A stretch of DNA of 53,585 nucleotides from an uncultured Saprospiraceae bacterium (GCA_937967615.1 CALCMJ010000173.1:1-53585), one strand, 5' to 3'; counted from the stretch's first letter, positions 16,076 through 25,207 are shown. The notes: generated by a model from the sequence alone, not told the origin. Translations and numbers: made by a program.

Positions 16076-17658
16076 GAATAAACTCCAACAGAAACAGCTC
16101 GATTATGCATTCTTCCATCCCATCGAAACGTAGGTTCGGTAGAGCTAAAAACTTTAGATCCCCAGCGATCAAAAATCTTTATCTCAAACGACCTGCCTTT
16201 TTCGATAAAAGTTGATAAACCAATTGAAAAGTTATCATTGAAGCCATCTTCATTTGGTGAGAAAATATTTGGAATATAAATATCATTATAATAGGATACA
16301 TCAATGTCAAAATTCCAGCTACACCCCAATTCATCAGCAAGGGAAAGCGTATAAACAGTTTCCAAACCTGAATTAATTATTGGATTAGGACAATTTGGAC
16401 AATCCAAATGTTCAGGATGTGTCCACGAAATAGTATATCCATTAGGAACTGTATTTTTAAAAGGAGAGATAGTGCAGTCTACAACTTTTACCGGAGATTC
16501 AATGTTGATTGTTAAATCCAGTTCAGAAAAAAACAAATCAACAACTACTGTTGAGTCGCAACCTTCAGGAGTCAGAAGAAGCTCTTGACCCATTGGATTT
16601 GATTCATCATACAAAACGTCATTAACTAGGACACTAAATCCGTCACCTGAGCAACCTTCATAAAAAACATCAATTGGTTCAATTATTCTTTCAATAACTT
16701 CAACAGTTCTTACAAGCGAATCACACCCATCAAAAGTTAACAATGTATCTATGTAGTTGCCAAATTCAGAAACAACTTGACCAGTAGGAAGAGTTACAAA
16801 TTCTGATGGACATGCTTCTATAACTTCATAAATTAATTCCCCACTCATTGCTATTCTGCATCCAAGTGCAAATAAGTTTAGAACAAATCTGTCATTATCA
16901 TTGGCTATCCCAGTTCCTGATGACACTTGACCAATACTAGAAGTACAAAACATATCAATATCGCCTACAACGATATCATTACTTGCTAAATCAAGTCCAA
17001 CTGTCATGGCACCGTTAGCACCAGCTACTAATACTTCAGTACCTGTAATTGGAAATTCTGAGAAGAACCCTTGAAATGCTCCGCCTTGTGTTATAGAACT
17101 TACCTGACCAAATGGACCGTTAAAAATTAAGTCCGAAAGACTATTTTCTACTGGTGCATGTGGATTATTATTTCCATTCTTCAATTCATACCCCCAGACT
17201 TCAGTCTCCTCTTCAAAGATAATGACCAAATTTTGTTTGCATAATAAAGACCATTCATAAACAGTTTCCAAAATAGGAATGGGAATAAATGAAGGTTCAG
17301 CTGGGTTTGATGAACCATCTTTAACAATCGGAACAAAAACCATATCACAATTACAATCTGTAATCGTTTCTAGACCTTGAATAATCGGAAGTTTTTTTAA
17401 ATTCAAATTACAATCAAGAATACCATCCGGACCAAAATTGTCAGCGGATTGAAGTTTTAATTTAAGTCCTCCAGACATAAATGATCCATCTAGAGAATAT
17501 GCGGGACAGACTTGAGCAGTTGGAGCACAATAGTCAGAAGCAGAAAGGTAGCATAATGTGATTTCACCATCAATATCACAACAAGATTGCGCTTTCAAAT
17601 GGGAAGCGAAATATAAAAAACACAGGAAGAAAACAAGTAAGTGGTTTTTATAGCTCAT
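16018..17658 (-). CDS. Gliding-motility-associated C-terminal (CHU_C, T9SS type B) protein
   Basis: The 546-residue protein has a signal peptide (residues 1-23, LKAQ), a Cys-rich N-terminal part (SCCDIDGEITLCYLSASDYCAPT), a middle part with WxW-type Ig-like strands and repeated 'GCDS..' units (FDGCDSLVRTVEV, TPEGCDSTVVVDL), and a C-terminal CHU_C domain: IYIPNIFSPNEDGFNDNFSI ... EIKIFDRWGSKVFSS ... WDGRMHNRAVSVGVYSYWI ... GSVTLVR. CHU_C directs type B T9SS export and surface display, often of large adhesins. It is the only type B cargo in the window. Upstream gap 17659-17916 holds nothing recognisable. Confidence 0.9.
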   Translation of the reverse strand: MSYKNHLLVFFLCFLYFASHLKAQSCCDIDGEITLCYLSASDYCAPTAQVCPAYSLDGSFMSGGLKLKLQSADNFGPDGILDCNLNLKKLPIIQGLETITDCNCDMVFVPIVKDGSSNPAEPSFIPIPILETVYEWSLLCKQNLVIIFEEETEVWGYELKNGNNNPHAPVENSLSDLIFNGPFGQVSSITQGGAFQGFFSEFPITGTEVLVAGANGAMTVGLDLASNDIVVGDIDMFCTSSIGQVSSGTGIANDNDRFVLNLFALGCRIAMSGELIYEVIEACPSEFVTLPTGQVVSEFGNYIDTLLTFDGCDSLVRTVEVIERIIEPIDVFYEGCSGDGFSVLVNDVLYDESNPMGQELLLTPEGCDSTVVVDLFFSELDLTINIESPVKVVDCTISPFKNTVPNGYTISWTHPEHLDCPNCPNPIINSGLETVYTLSLADELGCSWNFDIDVSYYNDIYIPNIFSPNEDGFNDNFSIGLSTFIEKGRSFEIKIFDRWGSKVFSSTEPTFRWDGRMHNRAVSVGVYSYWIDFNCKQYTGSVTLVR

Positions 17659-17916
17659 TCACTATGATTAATCTTATGCAATTTCGAGTCTGTAATCAAA
17701 TAGGCTGATTTGTCTGTTAAATTAGTGAATTTTATTTCTGAATTAATGTTAATGACTATTAATAGTCTCGAAATAGATTTAGAAACTTTCTTGTTATCTT
17801 AGAGATATTCAAATTCTAATACTAATTTGATGACTGCTGTTGTAATATGAACAAAGAGAGGAGGAGCGTTGTCTCTATGGAATGAATAATTATATTTATA
17901 ATTCACATAATATTAA

Positions 17917-18333
17917 ATGAAGAAGATTGTATTTTACTTCTCAATAATTCTCTTTTTAATACTCTATGGATGCTCAGATACCTCAAAGAAAATACCTGTG
18001 GTTGAAAGTGATGATGTTTTAGTTGCAAAGAAGCTCATGGAAACTCCTAGCGCAATAAGCTCAAGTCTAAAAGAAATAGATCGAAAAGTACTTATTTACA
18101 ATAGAGCTGAAATTTTGCAAATATTAAACATTGGCAAGCTTAATGAGAAGTCTATTTCTTTATCCTTATGTGTTTCGCCGAATGGTAAAATAAATTATTT
18201 AGAGCTGCATGATGAGACGACTTTTGAAATGACTAACGAGAAGAAGAAGGAACTCCTGCGGTCTATCTATAAGAATCTTATATTTGAAAGTAGTATTAGG
18301 AAAGAAGAATGTGGTTTATATAAAATTGAGTAA
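17917..18333 (+). CDS. Lipoprotein with a TonB-C-like domain (paralogue of 32124)
   Basis: This 138-residue product has a lipobox (LILYGC, Cys19). The mature part, RKVLIYNRAEILQIL ... LSLCVSPNGKINYLELHDETT ... KKKELLRSIYKNLIF ... EECGLYKIE, follows the layout of TonB C-terminal-type domains ('v.v..dG.v....v..st.......a.........f.p......') and aligns over about 80 residues with the gene at 32124-32546, including two conserved Cys that may form a disulfide. TonB itself would have a membrane helix and proline linker, which are absent, so this is a stand-alone lipid-anchored domain of unknown role. Confidence 0.6.
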   Translation: MKKIVFYFSIILFLILYGCSDTSKKIPVVESDDVLVAKKLMETPSAISSSLKEIDRKVLIYNRAEILQILNIGKLNEKSISLSLCVSPNGKINYLELHDETTFEMTNEKKKELLRSIYKNLIFESSIRKEECGLYKIE

Positions 18334-18540
18334 AATTCTTTATTAATACAATCTTCAGTTGTTAATATAATTAGCATTAAAACTCAATCATAAATGTTTG
18401 ACTCTGGATATAAACTAGATAAATATTCTACAACTATTATAAATGAATTTTGTTAAATACATGAATTTAAACCAACTGAGTTGTTTGCATTGCTTTGTTT
18501 TAAGATTTGATATAACTATAGATTGCATTAGATTTTGATT

Positions 18541-19509
18541 ATGAAATTATTTGAATCATTAATCGATGAAAACTTAGAAAAGCGAAAATGGATTTCCATC
18601 ACAGCCACTATTCTTATTTCAATCCCACTCATTCTTTGGACGATTTATGGTGCCGGTGAATATGGAGTTGCCCTATTTATTTTAATTCCATTGTTGATTG
18701 GATTAATTTCAACAAGCATATTAGGATACAAGAATGCTATTTCCACTAAACAGGCAAGACAAATAGGTTTTCTTACACTTTTTATACTAGCACTCTGTTT
18801 GCTTGTTTTTGCTATTGAAGGTATAATTTGTATGGTCATGGCAGCACCATTTGCTTTATTGCTTACTTGGTTGGGAACAGTAATAGGACACAGCTTGATT
18901 TCAAAAAATTCGAAACAGTCATTTAATAGTGTATTATTTCTAATTGTACTTATTCCATTAGTCGCTTCTAGAGAAAAGAAAATAATACCTTCTACGAAGC
19001 CCGTAGTGAGCAAAGTACTTATTGATGCTGATGTACAAACTGTTTGGAAAAATGTCATTGAGTTTCCAGTATTAAGTGCACCAGATGAACTCATATTCAA
19101 AGTGGGCATCTCTTATCCTATAGAGTCTATAATTGTGGGTGAAGGGGAAGGCGCTATTCGATATTGCAAATTTAATACAGGTGAGTTCGTAGAACCTATT
19201 ACACAATGGAAAGAAAATGCACTCCTTCAATTTGATGTAATTGAGCAGCCATTACCATTGAGAGAAATCAGTTTTTGGGATGTAAATTCACCGCATTTGC
19301 ATGATTATTTTGTTTCAAAGAAGGGGCAATTCAAACTTACTGAGCTTGAGAATGGACTGATAGAACTGGAAGGTACCACATGGTATTATCATAATATCAA
19401 GCCAGATTTCTATTGGAGAATTTGGTCAAACTATATTATTCACAAGATACATGCAAGAGTACTGGATCACATAAAAGAAGTCTCAGAGAAAGAGGACCTT
19501 TTGAATTAA
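18541..19509 (+). CDS. Membrane protein with C-terminal SRPBCC domain
   Basis: I choose ATG 18541; a TTG two codons upstream is unlikely. The 322-residue protein has four predicted membrane helices in residues about 18-160 (ITATILISIPLILWTIYGAG, GVALFILIPLLIGLIST, IGFLTLFILALCLLVFAI, VLFLIVLIPLVA) and a soluble C-terminal domain (about 160-315) starting SKVLIDADVQTVWKNVIEFP, a typical first strand and helix of the SRPBCC/START helix-grip fold ('i.ap...VW..l.d...'). SRPBCC domains bind hydrophobic ligands in a deep cavity. Ligand and role are unknown; no neighbour clarifies it. Confidence 0.7.
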   Translation: MKLFESLIDENLEKRKWISITATILISIPLILWTIYGAGEYGVALFILIPLLIGLISTSILGYKNAISTKQARQIGFLTLFILALCLLVFAIEGIICMVMAAPFALLLTWLGTVIGHSLISKNSKQSFNSVLFLIVLIPLVASREKKIIPSTKPVVSKVLIDADVQTVWKNVIEFPVLSAPDELIFKVGISYPIESIIVGEGEGAIRYCKFNTGEFVEPITQWKENALLQFDVIEQPLPLREISFWDVNSPHLHDYFVSKKGQFKLTELENGLIELEGTTWYYHNIKPDFYWRIWSNYIIHKIHARVLDHIKEVSEKEDLLN

Positions 19510-19618
19510 TAATTATGACGATCTTCTAAATTTTCAATTTCTTGCAGATAACTCGCTTTCCTTCAAAGAATTACGTTCCATATGTAAGATTGCAGTCGTG
19601 AATGCATATGTTCTTAAG

Positions 19619-19646
19619 TTATCAATTCCTTAACATTGGCTTAACA
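19619..19646 (+). promoter_or_regulatory. Pho-box-like triple repeat (TTATCA/TTAACA/TTAACA)
   Basis: TTATCA (19619), TTAACA (19630) and TTAACA (19641) lie exactly 11 bp apart, each followed by a 5-nt spacer. This is the geometry of phosphate-regulon boxes; the Bacillus PhoP consensus is itself TTAACA-like hexamers with about 5-nt spacers, and the E. coli box also repeats every 11 bp. The downstream genes are a phosphate-type porin and a Na/Pi cotransporter, so phosphate control by a PhoB-type regulator is a well-motivated inference. Confidence 0.6.
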
Positions 19647-19663
19647 TTGCCCATTTATCTTTG
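19636..19663 (+). promoter_or_regulatory. Promoter of the phosphate-uptake genes
   Basis: TTG (19636-19638), 17 nt, then TATCTTTG (19656-19663), a full match to the Bacteroidota -33/-7 pattern TTG-N17..23-TAnnTTTG. Transcription would start near 19670, which excludes the ATG at 19602 as a start for the porin and supports ATG 19698. The Pho-box-like repeats overlap the -33 region, as expected for an activator site. Confidence 0.65.
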
Positions 19664-19697
19664 TTTTGACAATATTTTAGAATTTTTAATTATCCAA

Positions 19698-20909
19698 ATG
19701 AGAAGAATAAATATGTGCATATTATGCTTGGTAATATGTGCTTCTTACACCTGTTTAAATGCACAAGCAATCGTTCCTAAGTTTGGGAAAGGTATTCAGA
19801 TTACTGCACAAGATTCCTCTTTCTATTTGAATGTTGGATTTAGATTCCAAACGTTGATGCAACATGATTGGAATATGGTAGATGATAAATTTTCATCTTT
19901 AGAGGACCACTCTTCAAGACTCTTCATAAGAAGATCAAGACTAAAGTTTGCTGGATGGGCTTTATCACCTAAATTAAAATATAAATCAGAATTGGCCTTA
20001 TCCAATAGAGATAATGGTGGCGGAAATTCATCTAGATATAATAACGCTGCGAATATCATTTTGGACGCAGCCATGGAGTGGAACTTTCATAACAATATGT
20101 CCTTATGGTTTGGTCAGGGTAAATTGCCTGGAAACAGGGAGCGAGTAATTTCTTCTGGCAATCTGCAATTTGTGGATAGGTCTAGATTAAATTCTAGGTT
20201 TACTTTAGATCGAGATTTAGGTATTATGATAAAAAATTACCAGAAATTTGGAGAAGAATTTATCTTAAAGCAAGTTCTTGGGATATCTACAGGTGAAGGA
20301 AAAAATCTTACGTCTGCAAATGAAGGAGGATATGCCTACACTCTTCAAGTAGAAGCATTACCTTTTGGTAAATTTCAATCAAAAGGCGATTATGTAGGCT
20401 CAGCAGTTAAAAGAGAGAGCTCACCTAAGTTAGCAATAGCAGTAGCCATTGATGTCAACAGAAGTGCGTCAAGGGAAAGAGGAAGGCAAGGCGATTTTAT
20501 ATTTAACTCTCCGGATATATTTAAAAAGGACTTAAGAAGTTTTTTCGTAGACTTAATGTATAAACACCAAGGTGTTTCCATTATGGCAGAATATGCTTAC
20601 AGAACAACAGATGATGGTGACCCTAATGTTTATAACACACTGGGAAATGTTTCAGCAACATATTATACAGGGCAAGCGACTAATCTAGCTATAGGATATA
20701 TGATGGAAAGCAATGTTGAGTTAGCTGCGAGATGGACAAATGTGCTTCCTGATGAGGAGGTAGGGACTAAGGAGAATCAATATACTTTGGGTTTGTCAAA
20801 ATTTATCGTGGGACATAAATTAAAAGTGCAATCTGATATTACCCTGCGTGCAATAGATGAGAGCGATGATGAACTCATTACACGTTTACAATTTGACTTC
20901 CATTTTTAA
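19698..20909 (+). CDS. Phosphate-selective porin OprO/OprP-like protein
   Basis: The start ATG 19698 gives 403 residues with signal peptide MRRINMCILCLVICASYTCLNAQ. The mature protein shows the OprO/OprP-family pattern: FGKGIQITAQDSSFYLNVGFRFQ near the N-terminus, then RLFIRRSRLKFAGWALSPKLKYKSELALS, MEWNFHNNMSLWFGQGKLPGNRERV, and alternating amphipathic strands ending in LQFDFHF with a terminal aromatic. It forms an outer-membrane beta-barrel for anion, typically phosphate, uptake. It is followed 42 nt later by the Na/Pi cotransporter, so the pair would move phosphate across both membranes. Regulation by phosphate is suggested by the repeats at 19619-19646. Confidence 0.85.
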   Translation: MRRINMCILCLVICASYTCLNAQAIVPKFGKGIQITAQDSSFYLNVGFRFQTLMQHDWNMVDDKFSSLEDHSSRLFIRRSRLKFAGWALSPKLKYKSELALSNRDNGGGNSSRYNNAANIILDAAMEWNFHNNMSLWFGQGKLPGNRERVISSGNLQFVDRSRLNSRFTLDRDLGIMIKNYQKFGEEFILKQVLGISTGEGKNLTSANEGGYAYTLQVEALPFGKFQSKGDYVGSAVKRESSPKLAIAVAIDVNRSASRERGRQGDFIFNSPDIFKKDLRSFFVDLMYKHQGVSIMAEYAYRTTDDGDPNVYNTLGNVSATYYTGQATNLAIGYMMESNVELAARWTNVLPDEEVGTKENQYTLGLSKFIVGHKLKVQSDITLRAIDESDDELITRLQFDFHF

Positions 20910-20951
20910 AATAAAACGAATAGAAATTTTTCCAACCTTAATTTTTATCTA

Positions 20952-22754
20952 ATGAAAACGATCTTAAATAAATTAGTTCTTGTAGTACTTGCTACAGTCA
21001 TATTTTCAAATGTAGCTTGGGCGGGTTCAGAGGAAGCTGTGAGTTTTGGCTTTTGGGATGCCTTACAAATAACAGGTGCTTTGGCATTTTTTATTTATGG
21101 GATGAAGTTGATGAGTGAGGGTATCCAGAGAGCAGCTGGTTCTCAGCTGAGGAATATCTTGAGATCTATGACAAAGAACAGATACTTAGGTGTCTTTACT
21201 GGGTTTTTAATAACAGCTTTAGTACAATCATCTTCTGCAACAACTGTGATGACTGTATCTTTTGTGAATGCAGGATTATTGACTTTAGTAGAATCTGCTG
21301 GGGTTATGATGGGTGCAAATATTGGGACAACAGTTACTGGATGGATCATTGCTTTACTCGGATTTAAAGTTAAGTTGAGTGCATATTCTATTCCACTTCT
21401 TGCTCTTGGTGTTCCAATGCATTTCTCCAATAAGGGGAAATTGAAATATTGGGGTGAATTTTTGATAGGATTTGCAATTTTATTTTTAGGACTATCTTAT
21501 TTGAAAGATGCAGTTCCAGATATCGGAGGGAGTGATACGTTAGCTTGGATAAAGAGTTTTTCTGACTATGGAATTTTCTCTAGAATTTTCTTCGTCTTTG
21601 TAGGAGCATTAGTAACAATAATTGTGCAATCCTCAAGTGCGGCAATGGCAATTACTTTGACCTTAGTCTATGCAGGTTGGTTGCCATTAGAAGTAGCAGC
21701 TGCAATGGTACTTGGAGAAAATATTGGTACTACAATTACTGCAGAACTTGCTTCCATTGTTGGAAATACAAATGCGAAAAGATCTGCAAGAATACATTCT
21801 ATGTTTAATATCATCGGTGTTGGTTGGATGGTATTCATGTTGCCATGGGCAATGGAATTAATTACAGTAGTTGTGGAAAACTTCACACATATATTTGAGA
21901 GCAATAAGAAGTTGAAGGTTGAGAACTTGAGTGAAGAGAACATTATGAACACATACAAATTAGCAGCATTCCACACTTTATTTAATATCACAAATGTTAT
22001 ACTTCTATTGGGATTTGTACCTCTCTTAGTTAAGGCGGCTATCTGGTCTGTAAAAGGTTCAGAGGAAGATAAAGAAGAGCATGGACTACAGTTTATTGGA
22101 ACTGCAATTAAAACTCCAGAACTGGCGACAGTAGAATTGCAAAAAGAAGCAGGACATTTCGGAGATGTTGTTTCAAGAATGTCAGGGTACGCTAGGATAT
22201 TAATAAACGAGACAGACGAGAAGAAGCAAAAGAAGATGTTGAAGAAGTTGAAGAAGTACGAAAAAATTTCTGATGACATGGAAAAAGAAATTACAGAGTA
22301 TATAACAAAGTTGGGAAGTTCTGAAATTACACCAAAGACAAGTATGCGATTGCGATCTGTCTTGAATGTTTGTAACGATCTTGAGCGTATTGGTGATATC
22401 TATTACCAAATCTCTAAGACCATAGAACTCAAGAATGAGGAAAAGGCATATTTCACACCTCAGCAAAGAGACAATATCAATAAGCTTTGTGACCTTGTAG
22501 ATCAAGGATTTGCGGAGATGGTAAGAAACCTTGATACACCTAGTTATGATGACGTTACAAAAGACGAAGCGATGAAGATTGAGAAGAGCATTAATGCATT
22601 GAGAAATAAATTCAAGGATGAACATTTGACAAATTTGGGTAAGGCTGATTATAATGTAAAGTCAGCAATGATCTACAACAATATCATTCATTCTCTAGAG
22701 AAGGTTGGAGATCATATTATAAATGTGACCGAAGCTGTAGTAGGAGAGATTTAG
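20952..22754 (+). CDS. Na/Pi cotransporter with C-terminal PhoU-like domain
   Basis: This 600-residue inner-membrane protein belongs to the NptA/YjbB-type Na+/phosphate cotransporters. The two inverted family repeats are seen by their QSSSA signatures: VQSSSATTVMTVSFVNAG (about 92) and VQSSSAAMAITLTLVYAG (about 225), each followed by GANIGTT or GENIGTT. A hydrophobic N-terminus (residues 1-24) and about nine further helices precede a soluble helical C-terminal half (about 385-600) of the PhoU type (LRSVLNVCNDLERIGDIYYQI, HSLEKVGDHIINVTEAVVGE). The PhoU-like domain may regulate transport. It is in an operon with the porin and ends at a strong terminator. Confidence 0.9.
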   Translation: MKTILNKLVLVVLATVIFSNVAWAGSEEAVSFGFWDALQITGALAFFIYGMKLMSEGIQRAAGSQLRNILRSMTKNRYLGVFTGFLITALVQSSSATTVMTVSFVNAGLLTLVESAGVMMGANIGTTVTGWIIALLGFKVKLSAYSIPLLALGVPMHFSNKGKLKYWGEFLIGFAILFLGLSYLKDAVPDIGGSDTLAWIKSFSDYGIFSRIFFVFVGALVTIIVQSSSAAMAITLTLVYAGWLPLEVAAAMVLGENIGTTITAELASIVGNTNAKRSARIHSMFNIIGVGWMVFMLPWAMELITVVVENFTHIFESNKKLKVENLSEENIMNTYKLAAFHTLFNITNVILLLGFVPLLVKAAIWSVKGSEEDKEEHGLQFIGTAIKTPELATVELQKEAGHFGDVVSRMSGYARILINETDEKKQKKMLKKLKKYEKISDDMEKEITEYITKLGSSEITPKTSMRLRSVLNVCNDLERIGDIYYQISKTIELKNEEKAYFTPQQRDNINKLCDLVDQGFAEMVRNLDTPSYDDVTKDEAMKIEKSINALRNKFKDEHLTNLGKADYNVKSAMIYNNIIHSLEKVGDHIINVTEAVVGEI

Positions 22755-22780
22755 ACGATTGACCACATAATTGTGAAGAA

Positions 22781-22818
22781 AAAATTCAAGCTTAATACTT
22801 TTTGAGCTTGAATTTTTT
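22781..22818 (+). terminator. Intrinsic terminator after the Na/Pi cotransporter
   Basis: AAATTCAAGCT pairs with AGCTTGAATTT around a 12-nt loop, followed by a T-rich run ending TTTTTTAG. It lies 27 bp after the cotransporter stop and separates the phosphate operon from the VOC gene. Confidence 0.8.
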
Positions 22819-22857
22819 AGTTTTAGTAGACATTGTTAACCTTGAAAAATTACGCTT

Positions 22858-23229
22858 ATGAAATTAGGAGCATTTTCAGTAAGTCTTGCAGTAAAAGACA
22901 TTAACGTATCTAAAGAATTTTATGAAGGCCTTGGCTTTGCAATGTTTGCTGGGGAGATTGAAAAAGGATACATTATTTTGAAAAACGGAGAATCGTTAGT
23001 AGGCCTTTTTCAAGGAATGTTTGAGGGAAATGTTCTAACCTTTAATCCAGGATGGGATCAGAGTGCCCAGAACTTGGATGCGTTTGATGATGTGAGAGAA
23101 ATCCATAAGCATCTAGCGGCTAAAGGAATTTCTTTTGACAAGGAAATAGGAGATAGTCCTGCAGGTCCAGCAAGTATTATGTTTAAAGATCCTGATGGCA
23201 ATGTAATTTTAATAGACCAGCATCGTTAA
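22858..23229 (+). CDS. VOC-superfamily (glyoxalase/bleomycin-resistance-like) protein
   Basis: The 123-residue cytosolic protein shows both beta-alpha-beta-beta-beta modules of the vicinal oxygen chelate fold: module one begins GAFSVSLAVKDINVSKEFYEGLGF, module two ends FKDPDGNVILIDQ. The typical metal-binding Glu/His ends are partly replaced (first strand has Ser in place of the usual His), so catalytic activity is uncertain. Substrate cannot be predicted. It stands alone between a terminator and the DUF4846 gene. Confidence 0.8.
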   Translation: MKLGAFSVSLAVKDINVSKEFYEGLGFAMFAGEIEKGYIILKNGESLVGLFQGMFEGNVLTFNPGWDQSAQNLDAFDDVREIHKHLAAKGISFDKEIGDSPAGPASIMFKDPDGNVILIDQHR

Positions 23230-23236
23230 GATAGAG

Positions 23237-23248
23237 AGGTGTACACCT
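23237..23248. promoter_or_regulatory. Perfect palindrome AGGTGTACACCT
   Basis: A 12-bp perfect palindrome lies 8 bp after the VOC stop and 33 bp before the DUF4846 start. It has no T-run, so it resembles a dimeric regulator site more than a terminator. Nothing identifies the regulator. Confidence 0.3.
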
Positions 23249-23280
23249 AAGTTGTGTGTATCTATTTAACATAAACTTGC

Positions 23281-24189
23281 TTGCTCTTGATATTATTGAA
23301 GCGCCTTTCTATTATTAGTATTCTCATAGTGGGCTTGTCTACTATCCAATGCGATTTCAAGAAGGATGCCCAAGTCCAATCGCAATCTATGTCACAGTCT
23401 TCGCCAAATAGTCTGAGTGACGTCGAGAATATCACTAAGGTCTCAAAAAGCACAAACACGATTACAGAAAGATTCGTCCCACCCAAAGGTTTTACCAGAA
23501 CTCCTCTCGATGAAAATTCCTTTGGCCATTATCTACGCAGCCTTAAATTGAAACCAGAAGGTGCATTAGTGAAATATTACAATGGCACAACGAAGCCTAA
23601 TAGGAATGTTTACACATCAGTTGTCGATCTAGACATTGGAACAAAGGATCTGCATCAATGTGCAGATGCAGTCATGCGTTTGCGAGCAGAATACTTATGG
23701 ACTAAAGGACAGTATAATCAGATTCATTTTAATTTCACAAATGGCCATAGAGTAGAGTATAGCGAATGGATGCAAGGCAAGCGAATGCGGGTGGTGGGAA
23801 ACAAAACAGCCTGGAAAGACGGTCAGGCGCCTTCAAATACCTACGACGATCTTTGGAATTACTTGGAGCTTATTTTTATGTATGCAGGAACAGCTTCTTT
23901 AGAAAAGGAACTAAAGTCTGTATCATTGCATGAAGCTGAAATAGGCGATGTGCTCATACAGGGAGGTCATCCAGGCCATGCTGTTATCCTTGTAGATAAG
24001 GCAAGCAATAAAATAACAGGTCAAAATTTATTTATTATAGCCCAAAGCTACATGCCAGCTCAGGAACTACAGATTTTATTGAATCCCATTAATATTGGTT
24101 TAGGCCCTTGGTATACCCTAGAAGGGGAAGAGATACAAACGCCGGAATGGCAGTTTGGCAGTGACAACTTGAGAAGATTTGTAGAATAG
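23281..24189 (+). CDS. DUF4846 lipoprotein
   Basis: No ATG precedes the hydrophobic leader, so TTG 23281 is taken as the start. The product has about 302 residues with lipobox GLSTIQC (Cys near 24). The body strongly matches DUF4846: FGHYLRSLKLKPEGALVKYYNGTTKPNR, VVDLDIGTKDLHQCADAVMRLRAEYLW, IHFNFTNGHRVEYSEW, and a later VLIQGGHPGHAVILVD with QSYMPAQE. The conserved GHPGHAV block suggests a catalytic or metal-binding site, but the family's reaction is not known to me. It is probably anchored to the outer membrane, facing the periplasm. It is transcribed alone or with the VOC gene (51 nt apart). Confidence 0.85.
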   Translation: MLLILLKRLSIISILIVGLSTIQCDFKKDAQVQSQSMSQSSPNSLSDVENITKVSKSTNTITERFVPPKGFTRTPLDENSFGHYLRSLKLKPEGALVKYYNGTTKPNRNVYTSVVDLDIGTKDLHQCADAVMRLRAEYLWTKGQYNQIHFNFTNGHRVEYSEWMQGKRMRVVGNKTAWKDGQAPSNTYDDLWNYLELIFMYAGTASLEKELKSVSLHEAEIGDVLIQGGHPGHAVILVDKASNKITGQNLFIIAQSYMPAQELQILLNPINIGLGPWYTLEGEEIQTPEWQFGSDNLRRFVE

Positions 24190-24390
24190 ACTATACACTT
24201 GTAATTCATTTGCATCCACTCTATGACACTTTAAGGTCATATTTATCAAGACAATTGCTGCATTCGTCGAAGAAATCGTTCATTTATCATAAACTTTAAG
24301 GAAACTGTAACAAAACAAAATCTGATCCCGTCATCCTTTTGTAACTTAGAAAAACTCTCTTTTTATTAATCAACAATATAAAATCAAAAG

Positions 24391-25149
24391 ATGAAAAATT
24401 TAATACTTATCGCTTTATTTGCCTTTTGTAGTGCAAGCTTATTTTCTCAAAACATTATTGAAAGAGAGTTTAGTCACTATGTAGACCAAGAGAATGTGAC
24501 AAGTGTATTTGTCTCAGGAAAAGTGTTCGAATTTGCTTCATATATTGAGACGGACGAACCAGAATTTGAAGAGATTAAAGACTTCATTACAACGATTGAA
24601 TCATTTAATTTAATTGCTGTGCAAGATCATCCTAATCCAAGAGAAGAATACATTTCAGCGAATAAGAGAGTGGGATCAGACTATGAAGAACTTATACGAG
24701 TAACAGATAAAGAAGGAAACATTACGGTATACATTGATGAAAACAATGGAATTGTTACTGAGTTAGTAGGAATTGCAAGCGGAGAAAAAGAGTTTGTTGT
24801 ATTCTCACTATATGGAAGAATGGATTTAAATAAAATAGGAGAGATAGCAGGTAAGATTCAATCAGAAGGCTTTGAACAACTTTCAGTAATACGTGAGCAT
24901 GATGCAACAAAAGTAAAAGTATATCCAAATCCAACAAATGCTGCAGATGGGTTTACACTTGAGGTACCAGAAGCAATGGATGGCGGTACAGCAACTGTTT
25001 ACGATATGAATGGTTCTAAAGTAAAAAGTTTCTCATTACGTACTGGAGAGCAAAACATGGAAACGCAAGGATATGGTCCTGGAAACTATGTAGTAGAGTT
25101 AGAGAAAGATGGAGTAAGTATTAAAAAGAAACTGATTATAGTACAGTAA
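24391..25149 (+). CDS. DUF4252 protein with T9SS type A sorting tail
   Basis: The 252-residue protein has a signal peptide (residues 1-19, LFSQ), a DUF4252 domain (about 25-165: FSHYVDQENVTSVFVSGKVFEF ... YEELIRVTDKEGNITVYIDENNGIVTELVGIASGEKEFVVFSLYGRMDLNKI) and a type A tail (VYPNPTNAADGFTLEVPE ... GPGNYVVELEKDG ... KKLIIVQ). Most DUF4252 proteins I know lack a T9SS tail and are periplasmic, so the fusion would place the domain on the cell surface. Function is unknown. It ends at a strong terminator at 25174-25207. Confidence 0.85.
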   Translation: MKNLILIALFAFCSASLFSQNIIEREFSHYVDQENVTSVFVSGKVFEFASYIETDEPEFEEIKDFITTIESFNLIAVQDHPNPREEYISANKRVGSDYEELIRVTDKEGNITVYIDENNGIVTELVGIASGEKEFVVFSLYGRMDLNKIGEIAGKIQSEGFEQLSVIREHDATKVKVYPNPTNAADGFTLEVPEAMDGGTATVYDMNGSKVKSFSLRTGEQNMETQGYGPGNYVVELEKDGVSIKKKLIIVQ

Positions 25150-25173
25150 AAGATATTTGATTCTGAATTTATT

Positions 25174-25207
25174 AAGGTGGTGGCTGCAAAGTCATCACCT
25201 TTTTTAT
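25174..25207 (+). terminator. Intrinsic terminator after the DUF4252 gene
   Basis: AAGGTGGTG (25174-25182) pairs with CATCACCTT (one G-U pair) around GCTGCAAAGT, followed by TTTTTTA. It lies 25 bp after the stop. Confidence 0.8.

Noticed and set aside
19602-19697. Upstream ATG start for the porin
   Set aside because: It would lie upstream of the consensus promoter and Pho-like repeats and put 32 extra residues before a normal signal peptide.
21668-22625. Long antisense ORFs over the Na/Pi cotransporter
   Set aside because: They are shadows of a clear gene with intact QSSSA and PhoU motifs.
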